Shown piece by piece: positions 8,082-16,881 of a stretch of DNA of 20,304 bases. Location: the NCBI GenBank assembly GCA_003435055.1, contig QUMM01000040.1, forward strand, positions 1-20,304. Reading direction: 5' to 3'. The translations under genes were made by a program, and so were the position numbers. Numbering within the stretch: the first letter of the stretch is position 1; each line of letters begins with the position of its first letter. The notes under the pieces were generated by a model. The model worked only from the letters and a program-made list of their open reading frames with translations, was not told where the DNA came from and ran no database searches. Source of the DNA: Lachnospiraceae bacterium OF09-6. Its GTDB lineage: Bacteria; Bacillota; Clostridia; Lachnospirales; Lachnospiraceae.

Positions 8082-9895
8082 GATTCCATCCCCATTTCGA
8101 TTCGGATTGTTAATTCTGTTCCCATATTTTTCTTACTTTCAATCAACATCTGATATCGTTCTTTAAAAAATAACCGAAGTCGTTCATCCACATTTACCAC
8201 GCCATAGCTGTCACGATTTTCCATTCTATGTTCCAAGGAAGCAGTCTGTAACTGTCGCAGTGTTTCTTTCTCCATTCCCACACCATTATCCTTTACTCTT
8301 AAAATTAATACATCATCCTGAAGGAAACACCATACAAAAATCATTCCACCATATTCCTTGGGTTTGATTCCATGATAAATGGCATTCTCCACCAGTGGCT
8401 GCAGAATCAGTTTTGGCAAAATAATCTTTCTCGCAGCCTCTTCCAGATAGATTTCATATTCCAACTTTGATCGATATCTCAGTTTCTGTATAACCAAATA
8501 GCTACTGACATTTTGGATTTCTTCATCTAGTGTGATCATATCATTTCCTCTATTCAGTCCTGTTTTGAAAAAGCTGGTAAGTGATTTTAACATCAGTTCT
8601 GCATCTTCCAGCTTTTTCATGCGGATCAACCACATCAGTGAATCCAGTGTATTATATAGGAAATGCGGATTAATCTGTGCATTTAACAGCATCAGTTCAT
8701 ATCCCCGCCGTATCTCCTGTTCTTCCACAATCTCATCCATCAGATTGTGAATATCTGTGACCATTTTATTAAACTGCGCACTTAACTCACCAATCTCATC
8801 ATTTGTTATTTTAGAAACTTCTACATCAAACTGTCCTTTCTGCAGTGCTTCCGCATTTTCCTTTAATTCCAGAATCGGTCTGGTTACATAATCCGCTATT
8901 CCTCTTGAAATGAAAAATACGATGATCAAAAGTGCCACTGTTAATAATCCGTATACAAGAATACTGATATATAATGTATGGAAAAAATCTTTGTCCGGAA
9001 TAGCATTCACCAGTATCCAGTTGTTCGCATTCAGTTTTTGATAACACAATTCATAGTTTTTATAATGTACCAGATCTTTATTTGGAAAATCATTTTCCCA
9101 ATAAGCGATCCCTTTTACACATTGCTGTGCTATCGGTAATTCTGTTGCTATCCCGCCTGTTCCAATTAAAGAAATTGTCTCACCCTCATATTTTTTTACT
9201 ACAGCATTCTCGATTTTCAGTTTGTTATAAGTACTGGTATTATACAAAAATGTTATCCCATTCCAGTTTGTTTCCCGATATAATATCTGGTCCACACAAG
9301 TCTCTACCAGCATTACTCCTAAAACCTTTCCCGTCATATGATCTTTGACCGGTTCTGCAACAGAAATAAAATGTTCCTGAAATGTATTTACTACTTTCGA
9401 CTTATTATACAATTCAATCCATGCCATATCAGACGACTCTGCAGCTGCATGGTACCATTCTTCTTTTACAAAGTTTTTGTCCTGAAATGACAGCGGACTG
9501 CTCTTATAAACATTTCCATTTCCCCCCAGAATATATACCTGAATGTGATCATCAAAATAAGATGCTTTTTTCATCAAAGCATTGCTGATCTCTATTTCCT
9601 GTTCATAATTTTCATTTTTTTCTTCTGACAATATATTCAAGATTTCTCTGTCATCTCCCACTGTCTGACAGATCTGCATGGTTTCTGTAAGAAGCTTATC
9701 CAGCTGCTGTGCATTTTTTTCCATAACCGCTATACTGTTCGCTTTTTTTGTACTAATCTGATCTCGAATCAGTACATACCCGAAAAATCCTTCCAAAATC
9801 AATATAGGAATCAGCATACTGATACACATATAATAAAAAAAACGGTCTTTTATTTTTTGTGGTTTCAATAATTTATCTATTCTCAACCTCTTCAT
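8069..9895 (-). CDS. YesM-type sensor histidine kinase
   Basis: This 608-residue membrane kinase has a first helix at about 19-42, an extracytoplasmic region of about 260 residues (Cache-like by layout) and a second helix at about 308-332. Next come a HAMP region (to about 385, including PILELKENAEALQKGQFDVEV) and the His_kinase domain with phospho-acceptor His411 in the NAQINPHFLYN block. The ATPase domain shows the N box LVENAIYHG (501-509) and the G box VKDNGVGM. This is the LytS/YesM class that normally pairs with YesN-type regulators, encoded here immediately downstream. The gene begins inside the end of the sensor gene (23-base overlap), with an AAGG ribosome-binding site in that gene. 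Its extracytoplasmic part probably contacts the anchored sugar-binding sensor rather than sugar directly; this is inferred from XylFII-LytS. Confidence 0.94.
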   Translation of the reverse strand: MKRLRIDKLLKPQKIKDRFFYYMCISMLIPILILEGFFGYVLIRDQISTKKANSIAVMEKNAQQLDKLLTETMQICQTVGDDREILNILSEEKNENYEQEIEISNALMKKASYFDDHIQVYILGGNGNVYKSSPLSFQDKNFVKEEWYHAAAESSDMAWIELYNKSKVVNTFQEHFISVAEPVKDHMTGKVLGVMLVETCVDQILYRETNWNGITFLYNTSTYNKLKIENAVVKKYEGETISLIGTGGIATELPIAQQCVKGIAYWENDFPNKDLVHYKNYELCYQKLNANNWILVNAIPDKDFFHTLYISILVYGLLTVALLIIVFFISRGIADYVTRPILELKENAEALQKGQFDVEVSKITNDEIGELSAQFNKMVTDIHNLMDEIVEEQEIRRGYELMLLNAQINPHFLYNTLDSLMWLIRMKKLEDAELMLKSLTSFFKTGLNRGNDMITLDEEIQNVSSYLVIQKLRYRSKLEYEIYLEEAARKIILPKLILQPLVENAIYHGIKPKEYGGMIFVWCFLQDDVLILRVKDNGVGMEKETLRQLQTASLEHRMENRDSYGVVNVDERLRLFFKERYQMLIESKKNMGTELTIRIEMGMESCTD

Positions 9896-10817
9896 ATTTG
9901 ACTACCTTAAATTCAAGACTCCCTTTCACATTACTACTTTTTCCTTCCAGATCATTCATAATTCGATCCGTCAGTTCTGTTCCGGCATCTGTATCCACCT
10001 CTATGATTGCTTCTATTTTTCCTGTCTGAACTGCTTTTTCTGTATCTTGTGTTCCACCAATGGCTACAACCGGAATTTGCAGGTTTAATGTTTCCAGGGC
10101 TGCAATAGCACCCATCGCTGTATCATCATCATAAGCCATAATTGCATCAATCTGTTCTTTTTCGTCAGCCAGATAAGATACTACAGCATTGTAAGTATCA
10201 ATTCGTTTATCCAGATTTCGCATGACATACCCGATTTCCAGATTATCATATTCACAAAGCTTTTTTCTAAATCCAATTCCCTTCTTTTTCGTCTCGGAAA
10301 AGGCATTGTCCGACTGTAATTCCAGAATTCTTCCTTCTTTTGTTCCCATGTATTCTGCCATTAATTCTGCCGCCACACTTCCCTGCCCATAAGAATCTGT
10401 CTGAATTTTCCAATAAATATTCTTCTCATCCAATCCGAATACTTCTCCACAAAATAAAATTATTTTTGTTTCCTGTGCTGCCTTTTCCAGTATCTCTTTT
10501 AATCCAACACTGTTTCCAGGCATAACCACTAAATATCGAGGCTGATAATTCATCAACTCCTCAATATCTTTTTTCTGCTGCTGAATACTTCCACCTGATG
10601 TTCTCCAGACTGTACTTATTTTTTCATTCTCACATTCCTGCAATATATTCTTTAAAGCAATGGTATTCCATGCATTATTCACATCTGGGAAAGAAATTCC
10701 CACCATAATACTTTCCTTCGTTTCTTTATTCTGATAATTCTTCAGAACTCCAAACAGCACACAGCATACTATAATCATAACTATAATAATAATTTCATTT
10801 TGCAGCTTTTTCTTCAT
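9873..10817 (-). CDS. Membrane-anchored sugar-binding sensor protein (XylFII-like)
   Basis: This 314-residue protein has a single N-terminal membrane helix (about residues 8-26, IIIIVMIIVCCVLFG) followed by a Peripla_BP_4 sugar-binding domain facing outside. The domain starts MVGISFPDVNNAWNTIALKN and contains QPRYLVVMPGNSVG, LQSDNAFSETKKKGIGFRK and AIMAYDDDTAMGAIAALE, the usual landmarks of ribose/galactofuranose-type binding proteins. There is no cleavage site or lipobox, so it should stay anchored rather than shuttle sugar. It overlaps the histidine kinase gene by 23 bases. In Clostridium beijerinckii a protein of this design (XylFII) binds xylose and signals through LytS to YesN, and the gene order here is the same. 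The ligand in this case is unknown. A GAGAGG ribosome-binding site supports the start. Confidence 0.9.
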   Translation of the reverse strand: MKKKLQNEIIIIVMIIVCCVLFGVLKNYQNKETKESIMVGISFPDVNNAWNTIALKNILQECENEKISTVWRTSGGSIQQQKKDIEELMNYQPRYLVVMPGNSVGLKEILEKAAQETKIILFCGEVFGLDEKNIYWKIQTDSYGQGSVAAELMAEYMGTKEGRILELQSDNAFSETKKKGIGFRKKLCEYDNLEIGYVMRNLDKRIDTYNAVVSYLADEKEQIDAIMAYDDDTAMGAIAALETLNLQIPVVAIGGTQDTEKAVQTGKIEAIIEVDTDAGTELTDRIMNDLEGKSSNVKGSLEFKVVKYEEVENR

Positions 10818-10852
10818 GATATCCTCTCACAATTTGATTCTTCTTATTTTCA

Positions 10853-10880
10853 ATTTTACATCATACGCTTCTACTTTAAA
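10853..10880 (-). promoter_or_regulatory. Possible promoter of the three-component regulator operon
   Basis: On the minus strand TTTAAA (10875-10880) and TAAAAT (10853-10858) are separated by 16 bases. The predicted start lies about 30 bases before the sensor start codon. The match is moderate only. It sits back to back with the better EamA promoter in the same 153-base divergent gap. Confidence 0.4.
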
Positions 10881-10907
10881 ATGCATATTTTATTTTTTGT
10901 CTGGGTA

Positions 10908-10936
10908 TTGCCTGTCATTGGCTGCCGTAGTATACT
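10908..10936 (+). promoter_or_regulatory. Promoter of the EamA transporter gene
   Basis: TTGCCT (10908-10913) and TATACT (10931-10936) are separated by exactly 17 bases, a good housekeeping-type promoter. Transcription would start near 10943 and give a leader of under 30 bases before the ATG at 10971. This rules out the longer reading frame that begins at 10800. Confidence 0.7.
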
Positions 10937-10970
10937 GACATCTGGAAATGATATAGAAAGTGTGGTAAAT

Positions 10971-11849
10971 ATGTCTGAAACAAACAATAACAATTATGTA
11001 AAAGGTATCCTGTTCATCCTTCTGGCCGCTGTTGGCTTCGGATTTATGAGCTTCTTTGTACGCCTGTCGGGCGATCTGCCTTCTGTGGAAAAGAGCTTTT
11101 TCCGTAACCTAGTAGCTGCGATCTTCGCCGCCGGTGTCCTGATTCGTAACAAAGTTCCTCTTACTATAAAAAAAGAATGCCGTTTTCCTTTATTTATTCG
11201 CTGTGCGTTCGGAACCACCGGCATTCTCTGTAACTTTTATGCTATTGACCATCTTCTGCTGGCCAATGCAAATATTTTAAATAAGCTGTCTCCGTTTTTT
11301 GCTGTAATCTTTTCTTATTTTATCTTAAAAGAAAAAATCAAACCGCTGCAGATCCTTTGCCTGATCCTGGCATTCTTCGGATGTCTGTGCATTGTAAAAC
11401 CGGGACTCACAAACGTATCTGTATTTCCGGCTCTGATGGGCGTCTTTGGTGGCCTGTGTGCAGGCCTGGCCTATACCATGGTGCGTAAAATGGGAATGCA
11501 GGGTGTAAAAGGACCTGTGATTGTATTTTACTTTTCTGCCTTTTCCACATTGATTGTAATTCCATGGATCGCCACCCATTTTGTAATGCCGACTCCTAAA
11601 CAGATTCTGATCCTGATTGGAGCAGGACTGGGAGCCGCCTGCGGACAGTTCTCCATCACCGCTGCCTATAAATGTGCACCGGCACGGGAAATCTCGATCT
11701 ACGATTACAGCCAGATTATCTTCGCTGCGATTCTGGGATTCCTGTTCTTTGGTGAGATCCCGGATGTACTGAGTTTTGTGGGTTATATATTTATCATTGG
11801 AGCATCCCTGTTTATGTTCCTGTATAATAAGCGCAAGGTTTCAATATAG
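10971..11849 (+). CDS. EamA/DMT-family transporter
   Basis: This 292-residue membrane protein belongs to the drug/metabolite transporter superfamily and has two EamA repeats and about ten helices. The first repeat begins GILFILLAAVGFGFMSFFV; the second has GVFGGLCAGLAYTMVRKM. The end of the second repeat, with ISIYDYSQIIFAAILGFLFFGEIPD, is the classic EamA 'y...v.aallg.l.fgE.p' pattern. The frame is open back to 10800, but that start would lie inside the opposite-strand sensor gene and upstream of the promoter. The start MSETNNNNYVKG is therefore chosen, although its ribosome-binding site is weak. The substrate is unknown; relatives export amino acids, nucleobases or other metabolites. It is the only plus-strand gene, and its codon choice looks richer in C/G-ending codons (CTG, GGC, ATC) than its neighbours. 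It is not obviously part of either sugar system. Confidence 0.9.
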   Translation: MSETNNNNYVKGILFILLAAVGFGFMSFFVRLSGDLPSVEKSFFRNLVAAIFAAGVLIRNKVPLTIKKECRFPLFIRCAFGTTGILCNFYAIDHLLLANANILNKLSPFFAVIFSYFILKEKIKPLQILCLILAFFGCLCIVKPGLTNVSVFPALMGVFGGLCAGLAYTMVRKMGMQGVKGPVIVFYFSAFSTLIVIPWIATHFVMPTPKQILILIGAGLGAACGQFSITAAYKCAPAREISIYDYSQIIFAAILGFLFFGEIPDVLSFVGYIFIIGASLFMFLYNKRKVSI

Positions 11850-11869
11850 TAGTGAATGACGATATAAAA

Positions 11870-11905
11870 AGGCTGTGATACTAACCTCTAATAGTATTAC
11901 AGCCT
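11870..11905. terminator. Bidirectional intrinsic terminator
   Basis: A 13-bp stem (11870-11882 with 11893-11905, one G-T pair) has AGGCTGT and ACAGCCT as its outer arms. On the plus strand it is followed by CTTTTCTT, ending the EamA transcript. On the minus strand it is followed by TTTTTATAT, ending the system 2 operon after the kinase gene. Confidence 0.85.
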
Positions 11906-11912
11906 CTTTTCT

Positions 11913-13409
11913 TCAGGCAAGAATTTTCTCATCTTCCATAATATATTTCATTCCTGAATAAATTCGTTTGTAAATCATATATTTTTTTTCGCATAATGTA
12001 ACCATTTCCTTATCTGGTTCAAACCTTTCTTCCACAGTAATGGTATTGTCTGCCATTCCTGAATAGTCTCCATGACAGCTCTCACAAAAAGCTGCCAGCA
12101 ACGCTACTCCAAAAGCGGCTCCAATCATACCTCCCATTCTTTCAATAGGGCAATTCAATACATTTGCCATAATTTGCATCCAAACTCTACTATTAGCTCC
12201 TCCGCCAACGACTTTTATGCTTTTCTGATCCGTCAATTGCAGGTTCATTTTTTCTGCCAGTTCTTTTATTCCAAAACACATTCCTTCCAACAGCGAATAA
12301 GTCAAATCTATAGGATCGTTTTCGAGACTCATTCCAATAAATGCACCTCTTAAAAGTGGATCAGCATAAATTGTTTTTTCACCGGTCATATGCGGATAGA
12401 AAATTGTCATATTAGATCGTTCTTTTTTCAAATCCACAATTTGATCTATATACGAAAAATCTTCTTTTCCAAGTATCTTTTTTGTCCACCAGGATAACGT
12501 ACTACCATTAGACTGTACTGTTCCCTGAACCAAGCCATAATATTTGGTATTATCAAAAGAAAACAGTATTCGTTTCCCATACTCACTGCTTCTCTCTTGT
12601 TCATCCGGTATTACCAATACACCAGAAGTTCCCAGTGAAATCAGTGGATATCCCATAACAAGACATCCTGTTGATAATGCCATTGCTGAATTATCTCCCG
12701 TTCCTGCAAGAACTTTTACGCCCTCCGGTATTCCCGTTAATTCCATAATATTTTTTTTCACAGTTCCGGTAATCTCAGCACTTCCAAATATTTGCGGATA
12801 AACATCTTCTGATAGCCCCAGCAACTTTCGCATCTCTTCTGACCATTTTCTATTCTTTATTTCGTAAAGGCATGATGTTGAGGCCTCACAATAATCTGTA
12901 CTATACGTTCCGGTCAGGCAATATACCAAATAGTCTGGCCCTATCAAAAATTTTTTTATTTTTTTGTAATTTTCTGGTTCATATTTTTTCAGCCAATATA
13001 AATTCGCTGCAGGACTTCCTGTTGATATCGTTCTTGACAAATACTCTCCATCCTGAAACTGAGCAATTTTTTCTTTCATCTGAGGGATCAATTCTTTTGT
13101 TCGGAGATCATTCCACATCATGGCTGGACGTATGCAATTACCGTCCTTATCAAGAATAGTCAGTGTATGCATCTGTCCTGTGACACCTATACTATGTAAT
13201 TGATTTACATTCTGGTTTTCTAATACTTTTTTTATTCCGTTAATCATGCCGGCAAACCAATACTTCTGATCAATTTCATACCATCCATCTTCTTTCACTG
13301 ATAAGTGATATTCTTCTCTCACCTGTGATAATACATGATATTCTTCATCAATTAACACTATTTTCATTGCCGATGTACCAAGATCAATCCCAAGATATAA
13401 TCGTTTCAT
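11913..13409 (-). CDS. FGGY-family sugar kinase, xylulokinase-like
   Basis: This 498-residue kinase shows the N-terminal phosphate-binding block LYLGIDLGTSAMK, GVTGQMHTLTILD (about 75-87), MMWNDLRT (about 97-104) and the catalytic Asp239 in GTGDNSAMAL. A second ATP-site block SLGTSGVLVI follows. GQMH, WND and the GDN motif are the xylulokinase (XylB) pattern within the FGGY family, so a ketopentose or related ketose is the likely substrate. A Thr follows GQMH where XylB often has Gly. An in-frame GTG nine bases upstream (13418) is possible, but the ATG matches the family start. It follows the aldolase gene by 32 bases and ends the operon. Next to an aldolase of the ketose-bisphosphate type, the product may be a ketose phosphate cleaved by that enzyme rather than xylulose 5-phosphate for the pentose pathway; this is inference. 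Confidence 0.88.
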   Translation of the reverse strand: MKRLYLGIDLGTSAMKIVLIDEEYHVLSQVREEYHLSVKEDGWYEIDQKYWFAGMINGIKKVLENQNVNQLHSIGVTGQMHTLTILDKDGNCIRPAMMWNDLRTKELIPQMKEKIAQFQDGEYLSRTISTGSPAANLYWLKKYEPENYKKIKKFLIGPDYLVYCLTGTYSTDYCEASTSCLYEIKNRKWSEEMRKLLGLSEDVYPQIFGSAEITGTVKKNIMELTGIPEGVKVLAGTGDNSAMALSTGCLVMGYPLISLGTSGVLVIPDEQERSSEYGKRILFSFDNTKYYGLVQGTVQSNGSTLSWWTKKILGKEDFSYIDQIVDLKKERSNMTIFYPHMTGEKTIYADPLLRGAFIGMSLENDPIDLTYSLLEGMCFGIKELAEKMNLQLTDQKSIKVVGGGANSRVWMQIMANVLNCPIERMGGMIGAAFGVALLAAFCESCHGDYSGMADNTITVEERFEPDKEMVTLCEKKYMIYKRIYSGMKYIMEDEKILA

Positions 13410-13441
13410 ACTCAACACCCAACATTTTTATTTGCGAACCT

Positions 13442-14278
13442 CTAATGTTCATTAATCATCATTACCAGTTCTTTTGCTTTATTAGCCACATGATTTACAG
13501 CATCTATACTTAAATGTATTACATCATGTTCATTATGATTTGTTTCATATGCTTCTCCAAAGGTTCCGATAAATTCTTTACGCAAATCCGAGCCATAATT
13601 GATTTTAATCAATCCATGTTTTTTTGCTTCCCATATAATTTCTTTTGAAATCCCGGATCCGCCATGCAACACCAATGGCACTTTCGATATCTGATTGATT
13701 TTTTCCAACAACGGAATATCTATCTGAGGATTCAGACAAAGTCCATGTACATTTCCCACCGAAACAGCCAGTAAATCGCATTCTGTTTTGCTTACATATT
13801 CTGCAACCATGTCCGGATCTGTTTTGCACTCCCCTTCATTTACAATGTCTTCTTCTTTTCCACGAAGTGCCCCCAGCTCTACCTCTACCGGAATTCCATA
13901 AAAATGGCAATATTCTGCTGCTCTTTTTGACTCACGAATGTTTTCTTCAAAAGGAAGATGTGACATATCTATCATAATAGATGTAAAACCAGCATCTACA
14001 CACGCCTTTACATCTTCAAATGACTTTCCGTGATCCAAATGCAGTCCAATCGGTATTTCCGATTTTTTCACTGCATCCTTCGCAATCATTGCAATTACAT
14101 ACGGGTTAGATAGCCTTAAATTGTTTGACGATATCTGAATATATCCTGGAAGATTGGCTTCCATTAATCCATTTGCAATTGCGTATGTCATTTCCAGATT
14201 CGTTGTGTTAAAAGCCGGAAGCACATACCCATTCTTCTTTGCATATGCTACTAAATCAAACCCATTCACTAATTTCAT
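13442..14278 (-). CDS. Class II ketose-bisphosphate-type aldolase (FbaA/KbaY/GatY family)
   Basis: This 278-residue zinc aldolase has catalytic Asp82 and zinc ligand His83 in GLHLDHG, VEVELGALRG (131-140, with Glu134), zinc ligands His178 (GNVHG) and His205 (LHGGSG), and the phosphate-binding INYGSDLR. Family members cleave ketose phosphates to dihydroxyacetone phosphate plus an aldehyde. It is more like tagatose-bisphosphate/sugar-alcohol aldolases than a housekeeping FBP aldolase by context (inference). Two starts are possible: the ATG at 14282-14284 lies right against the GGAG (14286-14289), while the ATG at 14276-14278 is seven bases away, so the latter is chosen. It sits between the permease and the kinase, which suggests that the imported sugar is phosphorylated and then cleaved here. 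Confidence 0.88.
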   Translation of the reverse strand: MKLVNGFDLVAYAKKNGYVLPAFNTTNLEMTYAIANGLMEANLPGYIQISSNNLRLSNPYVIAMIAKDAVKKSEIPIGLHLDHGKSFEDVKACVDAGFTSIMIDMSHLPFEENIRESKRAAEYCHFYGIPVEVELGALRGKEEDIVNEGECKTDPDMVAEYVSKTECDLLAVSVGNVHGLCLNPQIDIPLLEKINQISKVPLVLHGGSGISKEIIWEAKKHGLIKINYGSDLRKEFIGTFGEAYETNHNEHDVIHLSIDAVNHVANKAKELVMMINEH

Positions 14279-14300
14279 TGCCATTCTCCTTTTTTAACTT

Positions 14301-15263
14301 TTACTTTTTTCTTGCTGCAAAAAATGTTCTGAAAAATCCGGCAGATACTGCAAGGAACAATACTACACCCTGGATAAATGTCTGCCAGTAAGATGATACT
14401 GCCAGTAAATCCAGACTGTTCTGCAATAAACCAATAATAAATACACCAAGGAAACATCCTATGATTGTTCCTTTTCCTCCTCGTGTTACACTTGCGCCCC
14501 CCAATACGCAACAGGTAATGCATCTGGTATCAAGTCCCTGTGCGATAGATACTGCCACTGAATTCATACGACCCGTTACAATAATTCCTGCTACTGCACA
14601 CAAAAAACCAGCTAACATATATACTGCTATGATTATTTTATTGTTATTGACACCAGCCACTTTAGTCGCCATCGGATTGCCACCAACTGCATATACCGTG
14701 CGCCCAAAACATGTCTTATGTAATACAACGAAGAAAATAACATATAGTAAAATGGTCCACCATACTGACATCGGCAAATTCAGGAACTTACTTGCACCAA
14801 TATTCAGATATGTCTGTGAGAATCCTGTCAATGGTGCTCCCTGTGCCAGTCCCAGATGCATACCTCTTGCCATCTGTTCCACTGCCAGCGTTGCAATCAA
14901 CGGAGGAATATTCAATTTTGTCACGGCCAGTCCGTTTACAAGTCCTACCAACATTCCGACTAAAATACAAACCAGCACAGATACAAACCACGGATATCCT
15001 TTGACCATCAGAGAACATCCGATATACGCTGAAATCGCAAGCGTTCCACCAACTGACAGATTAATTCCTCCTGTCAGAATTACAAGCAGCATACCAATAG
15101 ATACAATTCCATAGGTACTGACATACTGTATAATATTTGTAATATTTGAAAATGTAAGGAAATATGGTGATGCGATGGACATTCCTACAAAGAAAACAAC
15201 TATAATGCCAAGTAGCACTGCATATTCTGATAAAAATGATGATACTGAATTATTCCTCTTCAT
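14301..15263 (-). CDS. Ribose-type ABC sugar permease (system 2)
   Basis: This 320-residue, highly hydrophobic CUT2 permease has the block VILTGGINLSVGGTLAISA (about 61-79), a central GRTVYAVGGNPMATKVAGVN loop, and the C-terminal GGASVTRGGKGTIIGCFLGV...YWQTFIQGVVLFLAV region typical of RbsC-like proteins. A GTG at 15270-15272 would add three residues but overlaps the GGTGG ribosome-binding site, so the ATG at 15263 is preferred. It lies 19 bases after the ATPase gene and 22 bases before the aldolase. It is related to the system 1 permease but clearly diverged from it, so it is not a recent duplicate. Confidence 0.92.
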   Translation of the reverse strand: MKRNNSVSSFLSEYAVLLGIIVVFFVGMSIASPYFLTFSNITNIIQYVSTYGIVSIGMLLVILTGGINLSVGGTLAISAYIGCSLMVKGYPWFVSVLVCILVGMLVGLVNGLAVTKLNIPPLIATLAVEQMARGMHLGLAQGAPLTGFSQTYLNIGASKFLNLPMSVWWTILLYVIFFVVLHKTCFGRTVYAVGGNPMATKVAGVNNNKIIIAVYMLAGFLCAVAGIIVTGRMNSVAVSIAQGLDTRCITCCVLGGASVTRGGKGTIIGCFLGVFIIGLLQNSLDLLAVSSYWQTFIQGVVLFLAVSAGFFRTFFAARKK

Positions 15264-15282
15264 TTCTTCCACCTCTGTTCTT

Positions 15283-16770
15283 TTAGCTTATCATGGATAA
15301 CAGCTGTGCCTTATTAATGTCACTTGCAGAAACACTTCCTTTTATTTCTCCACTGCGCAAAACAATGATATCCGTACATACTGCTAATAATTCTTCCAGT
15401 TCGGATGAGAAAATAAGTACCGCTACACCGCTATTGGCCATGTCAATCAAAATATTGTATATTTCCGTTTTTGCATATACGTCCACACCTCTCGTTGGTT
15501 CATCTAATATAAACAAATCCGGTTTACTTTCTACACATCTTCCGATAATAACCTTTTGTTGATTTCCTCCACTTAAACTTTCTACCTTCTGTTTATCTGA
15601 GGTCATCTTTACAGTCATTTCTTTTGCAATTCGCAGACTTTCCGCTGCCCGTTCTTTCTCTTTTATAAATCCCAGCTTTGTTGAAAATTTAGACAAAACT
15701 GACAAGGTAATATTTTCACTAATCGACATTAATGGTGCAAATCCTTCAATTTTTCGATCTTCTGTCACAATTGCAACATGTCGTTTCATCATTTCTACAG
15801 GCTTCGGCTTTACTATCTTCTCACCTTTATAAATAATTTCACCACTGTCAAAAGTATCCAGTCCATAAATAGCTCTTGCTATCTCAGACTTTCCTGCTCC
15901 AAGTAGTCCGCATACACCAAGAATCATACCAGAATGTGCAGTTAGATTAATATTTTGGAATTTACCGGCACTGCACAGATTTCTTAATTCCAGGACTGGT
16001 GTTGCATTTTTTTTGTTTTCCTGTTTAATCCGTTCTTTTTGAACAGCATTTTTACCCATCATTGCAATAATCAGTTCTTCTTTTGTGACTTCTTTTGTAA
16101 GGAATTCGCCATTATTTTTAGCATCCTTTAATGCAATTGCACGATCACTGATCTGAAGCACATCTTCAAGGAAATGAGAAATGAAAATGAATGATACCCC
16201 TTTCTTCTTCAGGGTTGCCAGAAGCTTGAAAAAAATCACCTTTTCTTTTTCGCTTAAAGAAGATGTCGGTTCGTCCAGAACCAGCACTTTTGAATTTAAA
16301 GTCATTGCCTTTAATATCTCAATGATCTGTTTTTCTGCAGCTCTTAAATCTCCTACTCGATCTGTAGCTCTGATATCAATCTCAAGCTGGTCAATCAGTT
16401 CCTGCGCTGCTTTGTATATTTCTTTTGAATCGTAAAAGCCAAATTTATTTTTCTTCAAATGTCCTACGAATATATTTTCAGCAACTGTCAGATCCGGACA
16501 TACATTTAATTCCTGATGTACAAAACGAATTCCCAGTTTTTCTGCATCCTGTGGAACATTAATTTTCACATTTTTTCCTTCAAAAAAGATCTCCCCACTG
16601 TCAGCACGATAAATGCCATTCAGGATTTTAATTAATGTGGATTTTCCAGCACCATTTACTCCAAGTAATGCACAAGTTTCCCCTTCATACAAGGTAAAAT
16701 TCACATGATCCAGTACCACATTATCTGAAAATGTCTTAACAATGTTTTTCATTTCAATGATCGGTTTCAT
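15283..16770 (-). CDS. Double-domain sugar ABC transporter ATPase (system 2)
   Basis: This 495-residue ATPase has two cassettes. Cassette one has Walker A GVNGAGKST, VHQELN as Q-loop and Walker B VLVLDEPTSSLSE. Its signature region reads VGDLRAAEKQIIEILKA, degenerate as is common in this family. Cassette two has GLLGAGKSE as P-loop, LSGGNQQK as signature and LFILDEPTRGVDVYAK as Walker B. It is the RbsA/MglA/XylG type that powers CUT2 importers. It follows the binding-protein gene across a 111-base gap that holds a long hairpin, and it has a GAGG ribosome-binding site ten bases before the ATG. Identity with the system 1 ATPase is only partial, with the same length. Confidence 0.94.
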   Translation of the reverse strand: MKPIIEMKNIVKTFSDNVVLDHVNFTLYEGETCALLGVNGAGKSTLIKILNGIYRADSGEIFFEGKNVKINVPQDAEKLGIRFVHQELNVCPDLTVAENIFVGHLKKNKFGFYDSKEIYKAAQELIDQLEIDIRATDRVGDLRAAEKQIIEILKAMTLNSKVLVLDEPTSSLSEKEKVIFFKLLATLKKKGVSFIFISHFLEDVLQISDRAIALKDAKNNGEFLTKEVTKEELIIAMMGKNAVQKERIKQENKKNATPVLELRNLCSAGKFQNINLTAHSGMILGVCGLLGAGKSEIARAIYGLDTFDSGEIIYKGEKIVKPKPVEMMKRHVAIVTEDRKIEGFAPLMSISENITLSVLSKFSTKLGFIKEKERAAESLRIAKEMTVKMTSDKQKVESLSGGNQQKVIIGRCVESKPDLFILDEPTRGVDVYAKTEIYNILIDMANSGVAVLIFSSELEELLAVCTDIIVLRSGEIKGSVSASDINKAQLLSMIS

Positions 16771-16793
16771 TCTTACTCATCCTCATCCAAAGA

Positions 16794-16828
16794 TGGCCTA
16801 AAGACTTTTTCAGTAAGCCTTCAGGCCA
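16794..16828 (-). promoter_or_regulatory. Intercistronic hairpin between binding-protein and ATPase genes (system 2)
   Basis: A 14-bp stem pairs 16794-16807 with 16815-16828 around a seven-base loop. The outer arms are TGGCCT and AGGCCA, and there are two G-T pairs inside. No U-tract follows on the minus strand, so it is not a plain terminator. The same place in system 1 also holds a hairpin, which suggests a shared device for raising binding-protein output. Confidence 0.7.
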
Positions 16829-16881
16829 GTTTTTATTTTTCAACACTGCAGAGACTCCGGTTTCCTGTATCTGTATTCTCC

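Noticed and set aside
10800..10970. Long N-terminal extension of the EamA protein from the ATG at 10800
   Set aside because: That start overlaps the opposite-strand sensor gene and lies upstream of the promoter at 10908-10936. EamA proteins begin near MSETNNNN.
13410..13418. GTG start for the kinase at 13418 (and likewise GTG at 15272 for the permease)
   Set aside because: The downstream ATG codons match the family N-termini, and the GTG codons overlap or sit against the likely ribosome-binding sites.
14461..15114. 217-residue open frame on the plus strand
   Set aside because: It is antisense to a clear ABC permease, is rich in Pro/Thr/Ile as expected for the complement of a membrane protein, and has no recognisable domain. 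The same applies to 3520-4077.
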